Source of the DNA: Synaphobranchus kaupii
Lineage: Eukaryota; Chordata; Actinopteri; Anguilliformes; Synaphobranchidae
NCBI GenBank assembly: GCA_029718625.1
Contig: CM056376.1
Coordinates: forward strand, 113,281,110-113,345,109
Direction of reading: 5' to 3'
Length of the DNA: 64,000 nucleotides
The notes beneath the pieces are model-generated. The model had not been told where the DNA came from. It made no database searches and was given only the letters and a program-made list of their open reading frames with translations. The first letter of the stretch is position 1. Each line of letters starts with the position of its first letter. The translations under genes were made by a program, and so were the position numbers. This document shows, one piece after another, positions 8,882 to 20,059 of this stretch.

Positions 8882-10695
8882 TCAGCAAACCGGGATGACA
8901 GGAGGCATCCTGTCATCTTGCTTCTTCCGCACGTGGATGCCCCTTAACCACGCCCGTCTCATCTCTGTCCAGGGGTCTATGCCAGTTTTGGCTTTGGTTC
9001 CCTCTCTGGGCAGCTGGGCTGATCGTTGCTCGTAGGCATGCAGTCCATCACTGCTCTCCGAACACTTCTGATGTCGGAAAAGGGCTCTTGCACTCTCCCT
9101 GGATGACGTGTGTGTGCGAAGTTTGCAGGTGTGGCTCGGGGGTGGAGAGACGAGGGTGGGGGAAACTGTTGTGCTAAATTGGCTGCTTTCATCTTGCTTT
9201 GGATTGCAAGACAACACTCTGGCGGAGACTTTGAGGGCCAGAGGAGTCGTAAAACGGCCGGGGGTTGGCTTCCTGCTCCGTTTCTCCCGGGGTCTCTTTA
9301 CAGCTCTGATAGGGGAGCGAGACTTTCGCAGAAGTCCCCCTATCTCCTCCATCACAGGAACTGTGGGAGTGGGAGAGTCCACAGAGCACACCCCTTCTGT
9401 CTGTGCAGCAGACAGAGGTTCCCCGGATTCAGCAGGAGGGGAAGAAAAGTCCACAAGGGGTGGGGTGGGGTCCTCGGCCTGGGTGGACTTTTCTGTGGGG
9501 GCTGACTCCACCTGTTGGGGTGCGTAGGCCTCTCCACCTGGCAGGGCTGATGGGCCTGTAGAAGCCGGTTCCGCGTCCTGCGGTTCAACGGTCTCCTCGC
9601 CAGGCTGGGCTGCTGCGTCTGCAGTAGCAGGTTCTGCCCCCAGGGGTTCGACGGTCTCCTCACCAGGCTGGGCTGCTGTGTCTGCAGTAGCAGGTTCTGC
9701 CTCCAGGGGTTTGACGGTCTCCTCACCATGCTGGGCTGCTGTGTCTGCAGTAGCAGGTTCTGCCTCCAGGGGTTTGACGGTCTCCTCACCAGGCTGGGCT
9801 GCTGTGTCTGCAGTAGCAGGTTCTGCCTCCAGGGGTTTGACGGTCTCCTCACCAGGCTGGGCTGCTGTGTCTGCAGTAGCAGGTTCTGCCTCCAGGGGTT
9901 CGACGGTCTCCTCACCAGGCTGGGCTGCTGTGTCTGCAGTAGCAGGTTCTGCCTCCAGGAGTTCGACGGTCTCCTCACCTGGCTCAGCTGAGAGGACTGC
10001 AGCAGCGGATTCCACGTCCTGTGGGGTCACATCCTCTGTGGTGGCTGGTGTGATACAAGACACAGAGCTGTTTCCCCCAAATTCCTCCAGGGAAGGGGGG
10101 GCTCACCAGGGGGGCGGCTACATTGTCTGTGGAGGTGACAAAATCCACAGAATTGTCCAAGCCTGAAGGGGGTGGGGATGAGTCAATGGAGAGTGCTGTA
10201 TTGTCCTCGGTGGGGGGGTGGTGCCTGGGTTATGGCTGGAATGGCGCCATGCACTGCTCCTTCCAGCGCATGCTGGACTGCCACAGAAGAAACTGGTTTG
10301 GCAGTAACTCCTGACTTAGAGTGGTGCTTTTCCCAAGCCAGTTTCCACATCTGGTTTACCTCCTCCCATGCCTGCTTTGACCGCCAGAGGTAGAGAAAAT
10401 GTTGTCTTTTCTCTAGGTACGACCTTATCCCTTGGACAATCTTGCGCTTGGTTTCATCACTATCTGGAGAAATCAGATAGTCCAAATACTCAGTCCGCAG
10501 GTTGTAAAGGGCCTCCTCCTTCAGCTGGTCCATTGCCTTGAGCTGTTCTGCAAATTTTGGGCACTGGGCTATCAAATATTGCCGTTCTGATAACATGAGA
10601 TACCACTGCTGATCCAGCCTTGACTGGCCAGGGAATGCTGGTAGGTTAGCAGTGGAGGGTAAATGAGGCATCTCTCTCTTTGTCTGGTATGCCAT
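8882..10695 (-). CDS. Unrecognised protein with acidic 21-residue tandem repeats, frame broken twice
   Basis: I do not recognise this gene. An ATG at 10695 opens about 160 meaningful codons rich in charged and aromatic residues and predicted largely helical (for example AWEEVNQMWKLAWEKHH). Two single-base breaks follow, each in a seven-C run in sense (plus-strand G7 near 10210-10216 and 10095-10101). The frame then continues to a stop at 8882. The middle holds six to seven copies of an acidic 21-residue unit of the PGEETVEPLEAEPATADTAAQ type (9580-9985). The C-terminal 150 residues are basic and Ser/Pro-rich (PREKRSRKPTPGRF). I see no signal peptide, membrane segment, zinc motif or catalytic motif. 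The flanking repeat family X suggests a transposable-element ORF or a retroposed gene rather than an ordinary fish gene. The N-terminal helices would suit a gag-like or ORF1-like role, but that is speculation. Confidence 0.6.
9580..9985. repeat. 63-bp coding minisatellite
   Basis: About six and a half units of 63 bp (21 codons) containing GACGGTCTCCTCACCAGG and GCTGCTGTGTCTGCAGTAGC. The period is a multiple of three, and variants are mostly substitutions, so the minus-strand frame is preserved across the array. Confidence 0.92.
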
Positions 10696-12154
10696 AATAA
10701 TATTTAAAAATTTTTTTAAAAATAAATAAATAAAATCAATAAATCTAAGGCCAGTCGATTAGAAAAAGATTTGAACTTGTCTCAGAGTTTACCGCAGTTT
10801 ACTCAATAGCAAAATTTAGTATGCTATAGGACAACCTATCTCGGTGGAACCTCCAATTATGTCGGGTAAGTGAGGACTAGGTAAAATGTGTATTTTCTGA
10901 ATCCAGCGGTTCCAACAGTCAATGCCCTTGTTAAAACGTTCAGCACTCTGAATACTGAACACAAGCGATATTGCGTGCTAGAACCCCTCACTTAACCTAC
11001 ATTCAAAATAAGCTTTACGTGATTTAATTTTATTATTATTATTAAAAATGACAATCATCAATTAAATCGCCGAATTCTTTGATAGGTAAGTCGAACAGTA
11101 ACCTGGTGGATCAACCAACAAGCCAAAACAAAGTCTAAATCAGGTCTTGAGATTAAGTAATTTTATTAAATGAAAACATTCAATTAGAATAATGACTGGA
11201 AATCATACATTCACTAAGGAATGTAGGCTGACTACTTATAATTTACAAAATGGAAGACATTAAACCAGACATTAATTTGAATATACCAGAAAGAGAGAGA
11301 TAAGCCAAAAATTGCCAAATTATTTACCCTCCAGCTGAACAGGAACAAAAGGAAACGCACGAGGAACCAAAAAGAATGACTTCTCCAAACAAACTCCACA
11401 ATTGACTAACTTCTTTTTCTGCGGTACACTCATAAAATACCTCCACAGGAAGACCATCCCTGTCCTGATTGGGTTAAGGTGTGGGGGAGGGGGGGGAGAG
11501 GGGTCATTTATGACAGACTGGCTTATCTTTGATGGGGGGTTGAGAATGAGAGAAAGAGACAGAGATAGAGAGAAGGGGGGAAATATTAGATATCCTACAT
11601 ATGTGTTGATATGCGCGCTCAAGACGGCATATTAATCGCTTTAATAAATATCGCAGATAGCCAGCTACTAGCCTTAAAATGGCGCCGCTAAGATTTCTAA
11701 TGCGTAGGCATATTCTGTTGCGGGGGGGAAAGCGGCAATTGTGAGATGTATGCTATGCTGCTATAATAATTTGTAATGTTGCAACATTAATCATAAGTAT
11801 TTGGTACTGAATATTACTGAATGTTGTAATTCAGTTCTTCCTTTGCCAAGCCAAAAGGGCATGGCTTGATAGGCTACTGTTTAAATAAGTTGGCTGCATA
11901 GTGTACTAACAACACTTTGTTGTTTGTTTGTTTGCACCTTTCATGTTCGCCTGGTGTAATTATAATTGCAACATGTGTAACATTGTAAAGATAATAATTA
12001 TGTTAAACTCTTGTGTTTTATAGAACCACCTACATGTGCATTAAAAGGGAATAAAAGTTACACTGGGACATCTGTGTCAGCATTCTTGCCGGATGCTCCG
12101 GATTGGAGCATCACAACTATCCATACCAAATCATCTCTAATCATAAATCTTTAT
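10696..12154. other. AT-rich stretch without a recognisable gene
   Basis: Upstream of the unknown ORF on the minus strand. It starts with AATAAATAAATAAA-like sequence at 10715-10735. It contains short GA-rich and G-rich tracts (11485-11580) and no open frame with recognisable content. It may include the 5' part of the element carrying the unknown ORF. Confidence 0.4.
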
Positions 12155-13597
12155 TACAGTATGACATCACTGAGAGGGAAAGACAGCCAGAGAACATCAT
12201 GCCCAGCTCACTGATTGTGTCCCCCATCTCCTGGGGCATTGACACACAAGTACGGGAGGTGCAGCAGCGCGATCCAGACCCATGGGGGGGGGGGGGGGGT
12301 CTGGATCGCGCTGCTGCACCTCCCGTACTTGTGTGTCAATGCCCCAGGAGATGGGGGACATGTTTGTTCCTCTTGCTACCCGCTCTAAGGTTCTGCTCTG
12401 GGCCCACGCCTCTTGCCTCACCAGTCACCTGGTCACCAGAGAATACTGGACACCAGATCATTCATCACCGCTTGCCTCACCTGTGCTCGCAGCAAGACCT
12501 CCCGGCTACCTCCCTCTGGTCTGCTACACCCCTTACCCACTCCCACCCATCCCTGGTCCCATCTATCCATGGACTTCATTATGGGACTACCCCTTTCTAA
12601 TGGCCACACCGCCATTCTAGTCATGGTAGACCGGTTTTCCAAAGCCGCCCACTTCACACTCCCTAAACTCCCTTCCGCTAAATAAACAGCACAACTTGCC
12701 ATCGAACATGTTTTCCGGATACATGGATTAGATCGTGACATGGTGTCCGTCAGAGGGCCCCAATTCTCCTCCAGGTTCTGGAGGGCGTTCTGCTCCCTAT
12801 TGGGCGCCTCCGCCAGCCTGTCTTTCGGGTTCCACCCTCAGTCCAACGGCCAGACGAAGCGGGTCAATCAAGATCTGGAAACCACTCTCCGTTGCCACGC
12901 CTCCGCCAATCCCGGCTCCTGGAGCCAGCTCCTGCCCTGGGTGGAATACGCCCACAACACTCTGCGGAGCTCTGCCACCGGCATGTCTCCCTTCGAGTGT
13001 CAGTTCGGCTTCTCACCCCCATGTTCCCGGATACAGCCTCTGACATGGGAGTACCGTCCGCGCAAGCCTTCGTCAAACGATGCAAGCGCATCTGGAAGAA
13101 GGCACGCTCCGCCCTCCTCCTAACCTCCACTCGGAACCAGCACCAGGCCAACCACCATCGTTGCCCCGCCCTGCGATACCGGCTGGGACAGAAAGTATGG
13201 TTGTCCAGTCGAGACCTTCCCCTCCAGGTGGAATCTCAGAAATTAGCCCCACGGTTCATCGGTCCATTCAAGATCCTATGACAGATCAACCCAGCATCCT
13301 CCCAGCTGCTTCTACCCAAATCCATGAGGGTCCACCCCACCTTTCACGTGTCTCTCCTAAAGCCAGTTGCCACCAGCCCCCTGGCCCCTGCTCCCTGACA
13401 CCCCTCGCCTCCTCGAAGGGTTGCCTGCCTATATGGTGAAATGCATCATGGCCAGTAGACAGATCAGCCGATCTGAACAGTTTCTGGTGGACTGGGAGGG
13501 GTACGGGCCAGAAGAACGTTTGTGGGTTCCTGCCTGGGACATACCACCAGCACCAGCTAGGAGGAACTTCGGGAGCCGTTCCTCGAGGAGGGGGTCC
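12155..13597 (+). pseudogene. Decayed gypsy pol fragment: integrase and chromodomain
   Basis: Plus-strand remnant of a second chromodomain gypsy element, 5'-truncated so that no RT remains. In order: spacer before integrase, zinc-domain Cys pair (TCARSKTS at about 12480), core (MDFIMGLP at about 12570, [10 protein letters not shown] at about 12752, [10 protein letters not shown] at about 12848), C-terminal domain (about 13190-13280) and chromodomain ([15 protein letters not shown] at about 13480-13525). The frame changes several times. Two catalytic integrase residues are lost: Asp to Val in what should be SDRGPQF, and Glu to Lys in NGQ-x-ERVN. It is dead by both criteria. The core is clearly a different lineage from the element at 781-7928. 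Confidence 0.92.
12218..12360. repeat. Perfect 62-bp inverted repeat around a G-rich loop
   Basis: Left arm 12218-12279 and right arm 12299-12360 are exact reverse complements, separated by CCAT plus a G run (12280-12298). The arms code for the region just before the integrase zinc domain. Because of the palindrome the same peptide reads on both strands. Confidence 0.95.
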
Positions 13598-13996
13598 TGT
13601 CATGATTCCTCCCGTGACCACCAGAGGTCGCCCTCACACCACAAACTTCCGTGTCTAATGTGCTGTTTTACCTTGTGTTCTCCTGTTCCACCATTTCCCT
13701 CGTTACCCAGGTGTATATCTACCTCCCGTTTCCTTTGTATCATTGCTCGTGTTTGCTGTTTGTTTCGCTACATGTCTGAATTCTCAAGCTCCTTCGTGGA
13801 CAACTGTGTTTATGTTCTTGTTTCTCGTGTTAATTGTTCCTGAGTTTATTTGTTATAATAGTGTTGTGTTTTTGCCCTTACTGGCAACCTTTTCTTTTGG
13901 CGTTTGTCTCTCCCCAGTAAAAGTTTGTTATCGTTTATACTCCTTGTCTGGCCTCCTTCTTATCCTGCACATTGGGTCCAACTTTTTTAGTTGTCA
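13598..13996 (+). repeat. 3' LTR of the decayed gypsy element
   Basis: Begins TGTCATGATTCC directly after a GAGGAGGGGGTCC purine tract and ends near GTTGTCA. About 399 bp. The start motif and purine tract are clear; the end is my estimate. No second LTR copy lies in the window. Confidence 0.7.
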
Positions 13997-14568
13997 ATGG
14001 ATGCGTGAAAAGCAATATATATGGAGCGAATATATATATATTTTTTTTTATTGAGAATATCAATCAGTTTACATATGATGATGTTTAAAAAATGTAGATT
14101 ATGAATGAAGATAGAATTACCAAAAATAAAAAGAGACCTAGTTCTTAGTATGTCCCGCTTACAGAACTATCCCACAGTTGTAGTTTTTACTTCTGGTTTA
14201 CTTCCCGAAATTCCAAAATTGTCGTATGAGTGCACAGTTCTCAGTAAAAAAAATATATATATATTACCAACTACTTCTTCACTAGTTTGGAAAGAGTTTT
14301 GCAGGGCTGCATTCGGATCCGATTTTTATTCTTTCTTCCTGTCGTTCCCTTCCCTTGCTTCAAAGCAGGCGCGCTGGAATCATTTAAAAAGTGCGGGGGC
14401 CAAAAAAATGTTTTTCATTCATATTTTATATATATATATACACAAAACCGTGTGCAAATTGTGAAGAAAACAGAGGAGGCATCAGCGCACATGTACACGT
14501 AGGTTATACAACATCTGCACGCAAAGTATTTTACCGGAATATGTGGTAGCCTACCCTATGTTCATATA
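13997..14568. other. AT-rich spacer
   Basis: Contains ATATAT tracts (14024-14045, 14254-14266, 14431-14444) and no recognisable coding sequence. Confidence 0.5.
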
Positions 14569-15111
14569 CACTGCCTGGCCAAAAAAAAAGTCGCTGTTGC
14601 ACCCATCATGCATAGTGCCCACTGTACAAGCCTCTGGAGGCAGTGTTATGATCTGGGGTTGCTTCAATTGGTCAGGACTAGGCTCAGCAACGTTATGCAG
14701 CAATAAAATGAAGTCAGCTGAGTACCTGAATGTACTGAATGACCAGGTTATCCCATCAATGGGCATATTCCAGGACGACAATGCCAAAATTCATCTGGCT
14801 CAAATTGGGAAAGAGTGGTTCAGGGAGCATGAGGAATAATTTTCACACATGAATTGGCCACCAGAGTCCTGACCTTAACCCCATTGAAAGTCTTTGGGAT
14901 GTGCTGGAGAAGACTTTACCGAATGGTTCGACTCTCCCGTCGTCAATACAAGATCTCGGCCAAAAATGAATGTAACTCTGGATGGAAATAAATGTTGTGA
15001 CGTTGCTTAAGGTTGTCGAAACAATGCCACGACGAATGCGTGCCGTAATCAAAGCTAAAGGCGGTCCAACGAAATATTAGAGTGTGTGACTTTTTGTTTG
15101 GCCAGGCAGTG
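14569..15111 (+). mobile_element. Tc1-like DNA transposon, internally deleted
   Basis: 543 bp with inverted ends CACTGCCTGGCCAAA (14569) and TTTGGCCAGGCAGTG (to 15111), flanked by TA dinucleotides as Tc1/mariner elements require. The inside encodes only the C-terminal catalytic part of a transposase: [10 protein letters not shown], then QDDNAKIH (second Asp region), then PDLNPIESLWD (third acidic residue region). A stop after HEE at 14839 and later stops break it. The DNA-binding half is missing, so the copy is non-autonomous. Confidence 0.92.
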
Positions 15112-15210
15112 TATGTTCCCATAAAGCCTAATAAAGGAATCAATTACCATGCACTTTATTTAGGTCTTCATCATTTAGATGTAGCTTTCCTGAATTTGGC
15201 TATGGCAGAA

Positions 15211-16196
15211 TTTAAAGGAGCTATATGTAACAACTTTACTGTACTAAATCATAAAATTACCATGATATGTCATCAGAGATTAAGGAAACATGCTAAGTCG
15301 AAATACTGGCTTCTCCGACAACAATGCTACAGCCAGTATGTTCTCCTTTGAAATTTCCATTCCGGGTCAGAACATCTGTACTGGTTTTGGCCTGTGTGAT
15401 TCACTATTCTCTGAGTTGACTCCGCCCACTGCCCATTACGAACAACCAAATGTACTCCGGCACTCCGACAGCCGATTTACGAATGGCTAAGCTAAGTTCA
15501 ACATTGTTTTCATTTAGGTAGCTACCTAAAGATTTAAATATATATGAAAAAAAGGAAAAAACCTTGTGCACAAATGTGTCTCCATCAAAGAGGTGCTGGT
15601 GTCGGCAAGATGAAGCAACATGAAAAAAGAGAGAAAACCAGGGCGAAAATATACAATGCAAAGCTCCAATGTTCAGTCCGCACACTCAAACGAAAAAGTT
15701 AAAAGACTGACCTGAGTGTGCGGACTGAACATTGGAGCTTTGCATTGTATATTTTTGCCCTGGTTTTCCCTCTTTTTTCATTTAAATATATATATGTATA
15801 TAGTTACTCGCTAAACATACCACTAACGTTTATATCTGTGTGACCGTAAACATAGCCAGCCATGCATCTAGCTAACATTGACAGAGTTATAAAAAATCCA
15901 CGAGCTGGTTTATAATTTGCAAACAATAAATAAATTGCAAACGTATACATTAGCTGATCAACTTTCAGTGTAGGACTCGTCGCTTGTCATTATCAAAATA
16001 GAATAAGTCTCAAAATATGTTGCGCTCGGCTCGTCTTGTGCTCGTGTTCGTTCAGTGTCCTCAACCTGGCAAAACCGCATGAGCTTCGAGTCTGGGGAGG
16101 TGGGGGTGGGCGGAGACAACGCTTCAATATTGTGAATTTGGACTGCAGTACCGATTTTAAACGCTCGGCATCAATGTTACATATAGCTCCTTTAAA
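15211..16196. mobile_element. Non-autonomous TIR element with internal hairpin
   Basis: A perfect 22-bp terminal inverted repeat: TTTAAAGGAGCTATATG... at 15211-15232 and its exact complement at 16175-16196. The 986 bp between carry no convincing ORF. Each end lies at TTTAAA, so a TTAA-type target is possible, but I cannot fix the duplication. An internal hairpin occupies 15621-15780. Confidence 0.75.
15621..15780. repeat. 68-bp inverted repeat (hairpin) with 24-base loop
   Basis: Arms 15621-15688 and 15713-15780 match at 66 of 68 positions; loop 15689-15712. It begins TGAAAAAAGAG and contains CCAATGTTCAGTCCGC. It lies near the middle of the 15211-16196 element. Confidence 0.93.
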
Positions 16197-16789
16197 GTGC
16201 AGTAGCTTTAACGTTATCGGGCTTTGATGCTCAACTTCAATTCCTTAATGCGTTTGATTTATTTTGAGCGATGAGAGAGTGCTGCACACATCGACATAAC
16301 TACAACAGCAACATGAAATGGTAAACGCAGCCACAATAACTCCACGTTATGTAGGCCTAAAGCTACAGCCTACAATAAACGGGAGTACTCGCTCTTCTTC
16401 GCAAACATTTATCGCATAATGCAGTTACTGTGTCATGAGGTTAAACAAAATGTAGGCTATTTCTGCACGCCATGTATTGAAGGTGAAACATATAAACGGC
16501 TAATGTTTGACCAACCTTTCCCATATTAAAACATTTCTTTCCAGTCCAGCGCCCACCACAGACCCACTGAACAATCGCTGTTATGTGAAAACCAAAACAA
16601 TAAATACATAGATACATTAACGTTATGTGTATGATTACATTCACATAAATAATGATTATTGCGTCCACTTGTTTATTTTGCTTAATCCGCCGTCTGTGGT
16701 ATAGGCAAGCTACATCAGTAGATCCCCAGTCCCGACCGCTCTCTCAAGCTTTCCGTGAACCAGCCTTGCGCGGCTAGCTAGCTAGCTAG

Positions 16790-17340
16790 CTAACTTCTTC
16801 TTCTTCTTCTTCTTCTTCTGTGTTTAACGGCAGTTGGCATCCTTTAATTTGCATTACTGCCTCCTTCTAGTTTTAATCGTTCACTATTTCCTCTTCTATT
16901 ACAGTCTTGTTATTAGACCGGTTGTTTTCAAGAAACTAACTATCCCTTTTCTCCCCTCCACTGTACCCCACACTCAATCACACCTTTCATCCTAGCCTCC
17001 ACTCATCCTATGCTCTGTAGCCCTGCAATCATCTCCCCTCTTTCCTCTTCATACTTTCTGCATGATATCATGACATGCTGCACTGTCTCCTTTTCTCTTA
17101 CACTGGCTACAATTACCAGTTGGATGTTTCCCTATTAAATAAAGTGTACTATTCCGATTGCTATGTCCAATTCTTAGTTTGCTCATAATTACTTGTTCTT
17201 TTCTGTTGGTTCCACTATTTCTTACCTCTCCTACTTTATTTTGTATTTCATATAAATGTCTTCCTTTTGTCTCGCTATCCCAACTCTGTTGCCACTGTTT
17301 TGATTATTATAGTATATTTATTACTATGTTCCTGCTCAAC
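16790..17340 (-). mobile_element. Non-LTR retrotransposon 3' end (I/Nimb-like)
   Basis: On the minus strand, a degenerate reading includes a KLRIGHSNRNSTLYLIGKHP-like stretch and then a Cys-rich CSQCKRKG segment with a later His. This pattern follows RNase H in I/Nimb-type elements. It then ends in GCCAACTGCCGTTAAACAC and a GAA repeat tail (plus-strand TTC x8 at 16796-16819). Several stops interrupt it. Clade assignment is tentative. Confidence 0.65.
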
Positions 17341-17344
17341 CACT

Positions 17345-18600
17345 TCGCTCTTCTACAGCAGGGCGACTCGCACTTCCCCCCCTCCGTGTCAATGGCTCCG
17401 CTCCTGACTGCGGAGCTTTTCCACCCTAGCTCCTCAGTGGTGGAATGAACTCCCCATTCCCCTATGTTCAACTCTAACCCTGCCTGCGTTTCGTTCGTGG
17501 CCTAAAGACACACCTCTTCAGACTCCACCTTGACTGATATAGAGTACTGAAGTAAGTACGTCAGTCGTGGGCGGAGTCTGGTTTCGGAAGTAAATTCCCT
17601 ATGGAAGATATGGGCTTCAGAGACTATCGACTATTTCTTGAAATCTGATTTATAGAATGAACTGAAACGTTCCTGGATTAGCCTGTGTGGTACAAGGATA
17701 TATTCCATATATCGCATGTTCCAATTTTTATTTTTTAAAGTAATGCATTAATGAATTTAGTTCGACTTGTAGTCCACTTTAACAGACTACATATCCAGTA
17801 CTGCAACGCACAGGTGGTTCTCGACCAATAAGATATCATCATCTGATCTGTCTGACTGTGGCAAATGGGAGTAGGCTACTGCCGCTGAACGTTAGCTTGC
17901 TAAGTAGAGAAGCCCGCCCGACAAGGTCAGAAACTACACTACGGTTAACCACATAAAGCAATTTTAGCTTTTAGTCCTTCAAGCTAGCTAGCTAACGTTA
18001 GAAAAAGTGTTTAAAAACAGAGCTGTGTGCTACTGCTGGCTAACGTTATATGACAACGTCTGGAGACAAGGCTGCATGTTCGGAGGGAATTATGGGACGT
18101 GGAGTTTTAAACAGTGCCAGTGCTGGTATGTTCACAAAAAAAATACTAAAACGTAAAATATACTCAAAGCTGGTCCAGAAAAACGACAGTTTGCGAACGG
18201 GCGTTATATTGAACAATCCGGGAAATTGACGGTAAGACATAATGGTTTAAAAGTAAGCTTTAGTTAATGTCTACGCTCTAAATGAATGGGGAATTTTCTT
18301 CCGAAACCAGCGTGACATAGTCACTTGAGTACTCTATTCTAATCTAGGACCTCATGGTACTAGTTCCCTGTGTTTTCTTGTCTGTTTGTTATAGTAGTTA
18401 GAATAGAAGTGTAGTATAACTGATTTACCCACAGCTTACTGTGAACTACATTCAACATTCATTACTAGGGATAGCTGCTACATAATGGGAAGGATGTGCT
18501 TTGTCTTATCTGTTCTGTAGTGACTTTGATGACGTTTCTGTATGCACTTATTGTATGTCGCTTTGGATAAAAGTGTCTGCTAAATGACTGTAATGTAACT
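17345..18600 (+). mobile_element. L2-like LINE 3' end, split by a nested TIR element
   Basis: 17345-17541 encodes, with stops, the C-terminal tail typical of L2-like ORF2, including a TPHSP...KDTPL-type stretch that corresponds to the usual W-N-x-L-P...LKTHLF end. 18335-18600 supplies the 3' end, with TATGTCGCTTTGGATAAAAG and TCTGCTAAATGACTG. The interruption is 17542-18334. Confidence 0.7.
17542..18334. mobile_element. TIR DNA element nested in the L2-like LINE
   Basis: Left end GAGTACTGAAGTAAGTACGT and right end, read inward on the other strand, GAGTACTCAAGTGACTATGT. The similarity continues to CTGGTTTCGGAAG-AAATTCCC. This gives about 50-bp imperfect terminal inverted repeats. No transposase frame. 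A target duplication is not clear. Confidence 0.7.
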
Positions 18601-18710
18601 TATCTACTTTTTCATTTCCTGGGATTCGTGAGTGTGCTGGTACCCACATGCACACTACTTCTTTCTCCTGACTGGCTAACATTGAATTAGTAAACAGTAT
18701 TTCTTATACT

Positions 18711-19559
18711 AGGGGCTCTATCTTGGCGATCTTAGCACTTCGTCTAAGCGCATGGCGTTAAGTGCATTTAGGGCGTGTCCAAGGCCAGTTTTGCTATTTT
18801 AACGGTGTGTTTTTTGGGCGCTAAGCACGGAGCAATGTGCAAATGGGCTGAACCTAGTCTCTTCATTAATTATAGGTGTGTCTTGGGTGTGACATGCAAT
18901 AAACCAATCAAAATGTCATATCCCATTCCCTTTAAAAGCCTGCTTTTCCACCTTGGCGGATTGCTTATGATGGCGAAACAGACATGCTCGTGCGTGTTTA
19001 GTGCATCAAGGAATAGGCTATATGGATCAATAGTAGCCTATGATCAATATTATTTGGACTAACCATTATGAGTTACCGGTAATTCCTGACAGTGCTGTTT
19101 ACAAAATATATGTGGTTAAATTTCGTTAAAAGCACCTGCAACAGCTGAGAATAAGCGACCGATGGCTTCCGTCTCACCTTAGAAAACGCCTGCTTGTTTA
19201 ACAAATTTTGTTTGATTATGCAATGAACTCATGTTCAAGCTTCAACCGAAGTTCATTAGGCTACCTGCTTTCTAATTTTAATTAATAACATAAATAACGT
19301 TATTTTGCCTTAATGATGTCACTAAATACAATAAAGCGGTCAGGTTGGCAACCCATAGGTTCAGCATATTTTCCCTTGTTTTATAATGGACTGCTTATGG
19401 AAATGTGACCAACCTGTTTTACTGGTAGTGTAATGCTTTAAAACGATCCACTTTCCCAGGAAGACTGTGAAAAGTGTGATTTACTACATGACCTGCTCCT
19501 GTAAAGTGCACATGCAGAGAATGGCATTAAAATGAATTGTAAATTAATTGTGTAACGTG
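18711..19559. repeat. Probable dispersed TE, cut by the gap
   Basis: The segment GGGCTCTATCTTGGCGATCT... with GGGCGTGTCC and GCTATTTTAACGG resembles a DNA-element end common in teleost genomes. Its other end is not visible before the gap. No ORF of substance. Confidence 0.4.
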
Positions 19560-20059
19560 NNNNNNNNNNNNNNNNNNNNNNNNNNNNNNNNNNNNNNNNN
19601 NNNNNNNNNNNNNNNNNNNNNNNNNNNNNNNNNNNNNNNNNNNNNNNNNNNNNNNNNNNNNNNNNNNNNNNNNNNNNNNNNNNNNNNNNNNNNNNNNNNN
19701 NNNNNNNNNNNNNNNNNNNNNNNNNNNNNNNNNNNNNNNNNNNNNNNNNNNNNNNNNNNNNNNNNNNNNNNNNNNNNNNNNNNNNNNNNNNNNNNNNNNN
19801 NNNNNNNNNNNNNNNNNNNNNNNNNNNNNNNNNNNNNNNNNNNNNNNNNNNNNNNNNNNNNNNNNNNNNNNNNNNNNNNNNNNNNNNNNNNNNNNNNNNN
19901 NNNNNNNNNNNNNNNNNNNNNNNNNNNNNNNNNNNNNNNNNNNNNNNNNNNNNNNNNNNNNNNNNNNNNNNNNNNNNNNNNNNNNNNNNNNNNNNNNNNN
20001 NNNNNNNNNNNNNNNNNNNNNNNNNNNNNNNNNNNNNNNNNNNNNNNNNNNNNNNNNNN
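19560..20059. other. Assembly gap, 500 N
   Basis: Exactly 500 N, a fixed placeholder rather than a measured size. The right edge opens directly inside the 35-bp minisatellite, so the gap probably reflects that array. Confidence 0.99.

Noticed and set aside
9678..10166. Plus-strand open frame with SAVAGSASRGLTVSSP repeats
   Set aside because: Antisense shadow of the 63-bp coding minisatellite. The minus frame extends well beyond the repeat into complex sequence, the plus frame does not.
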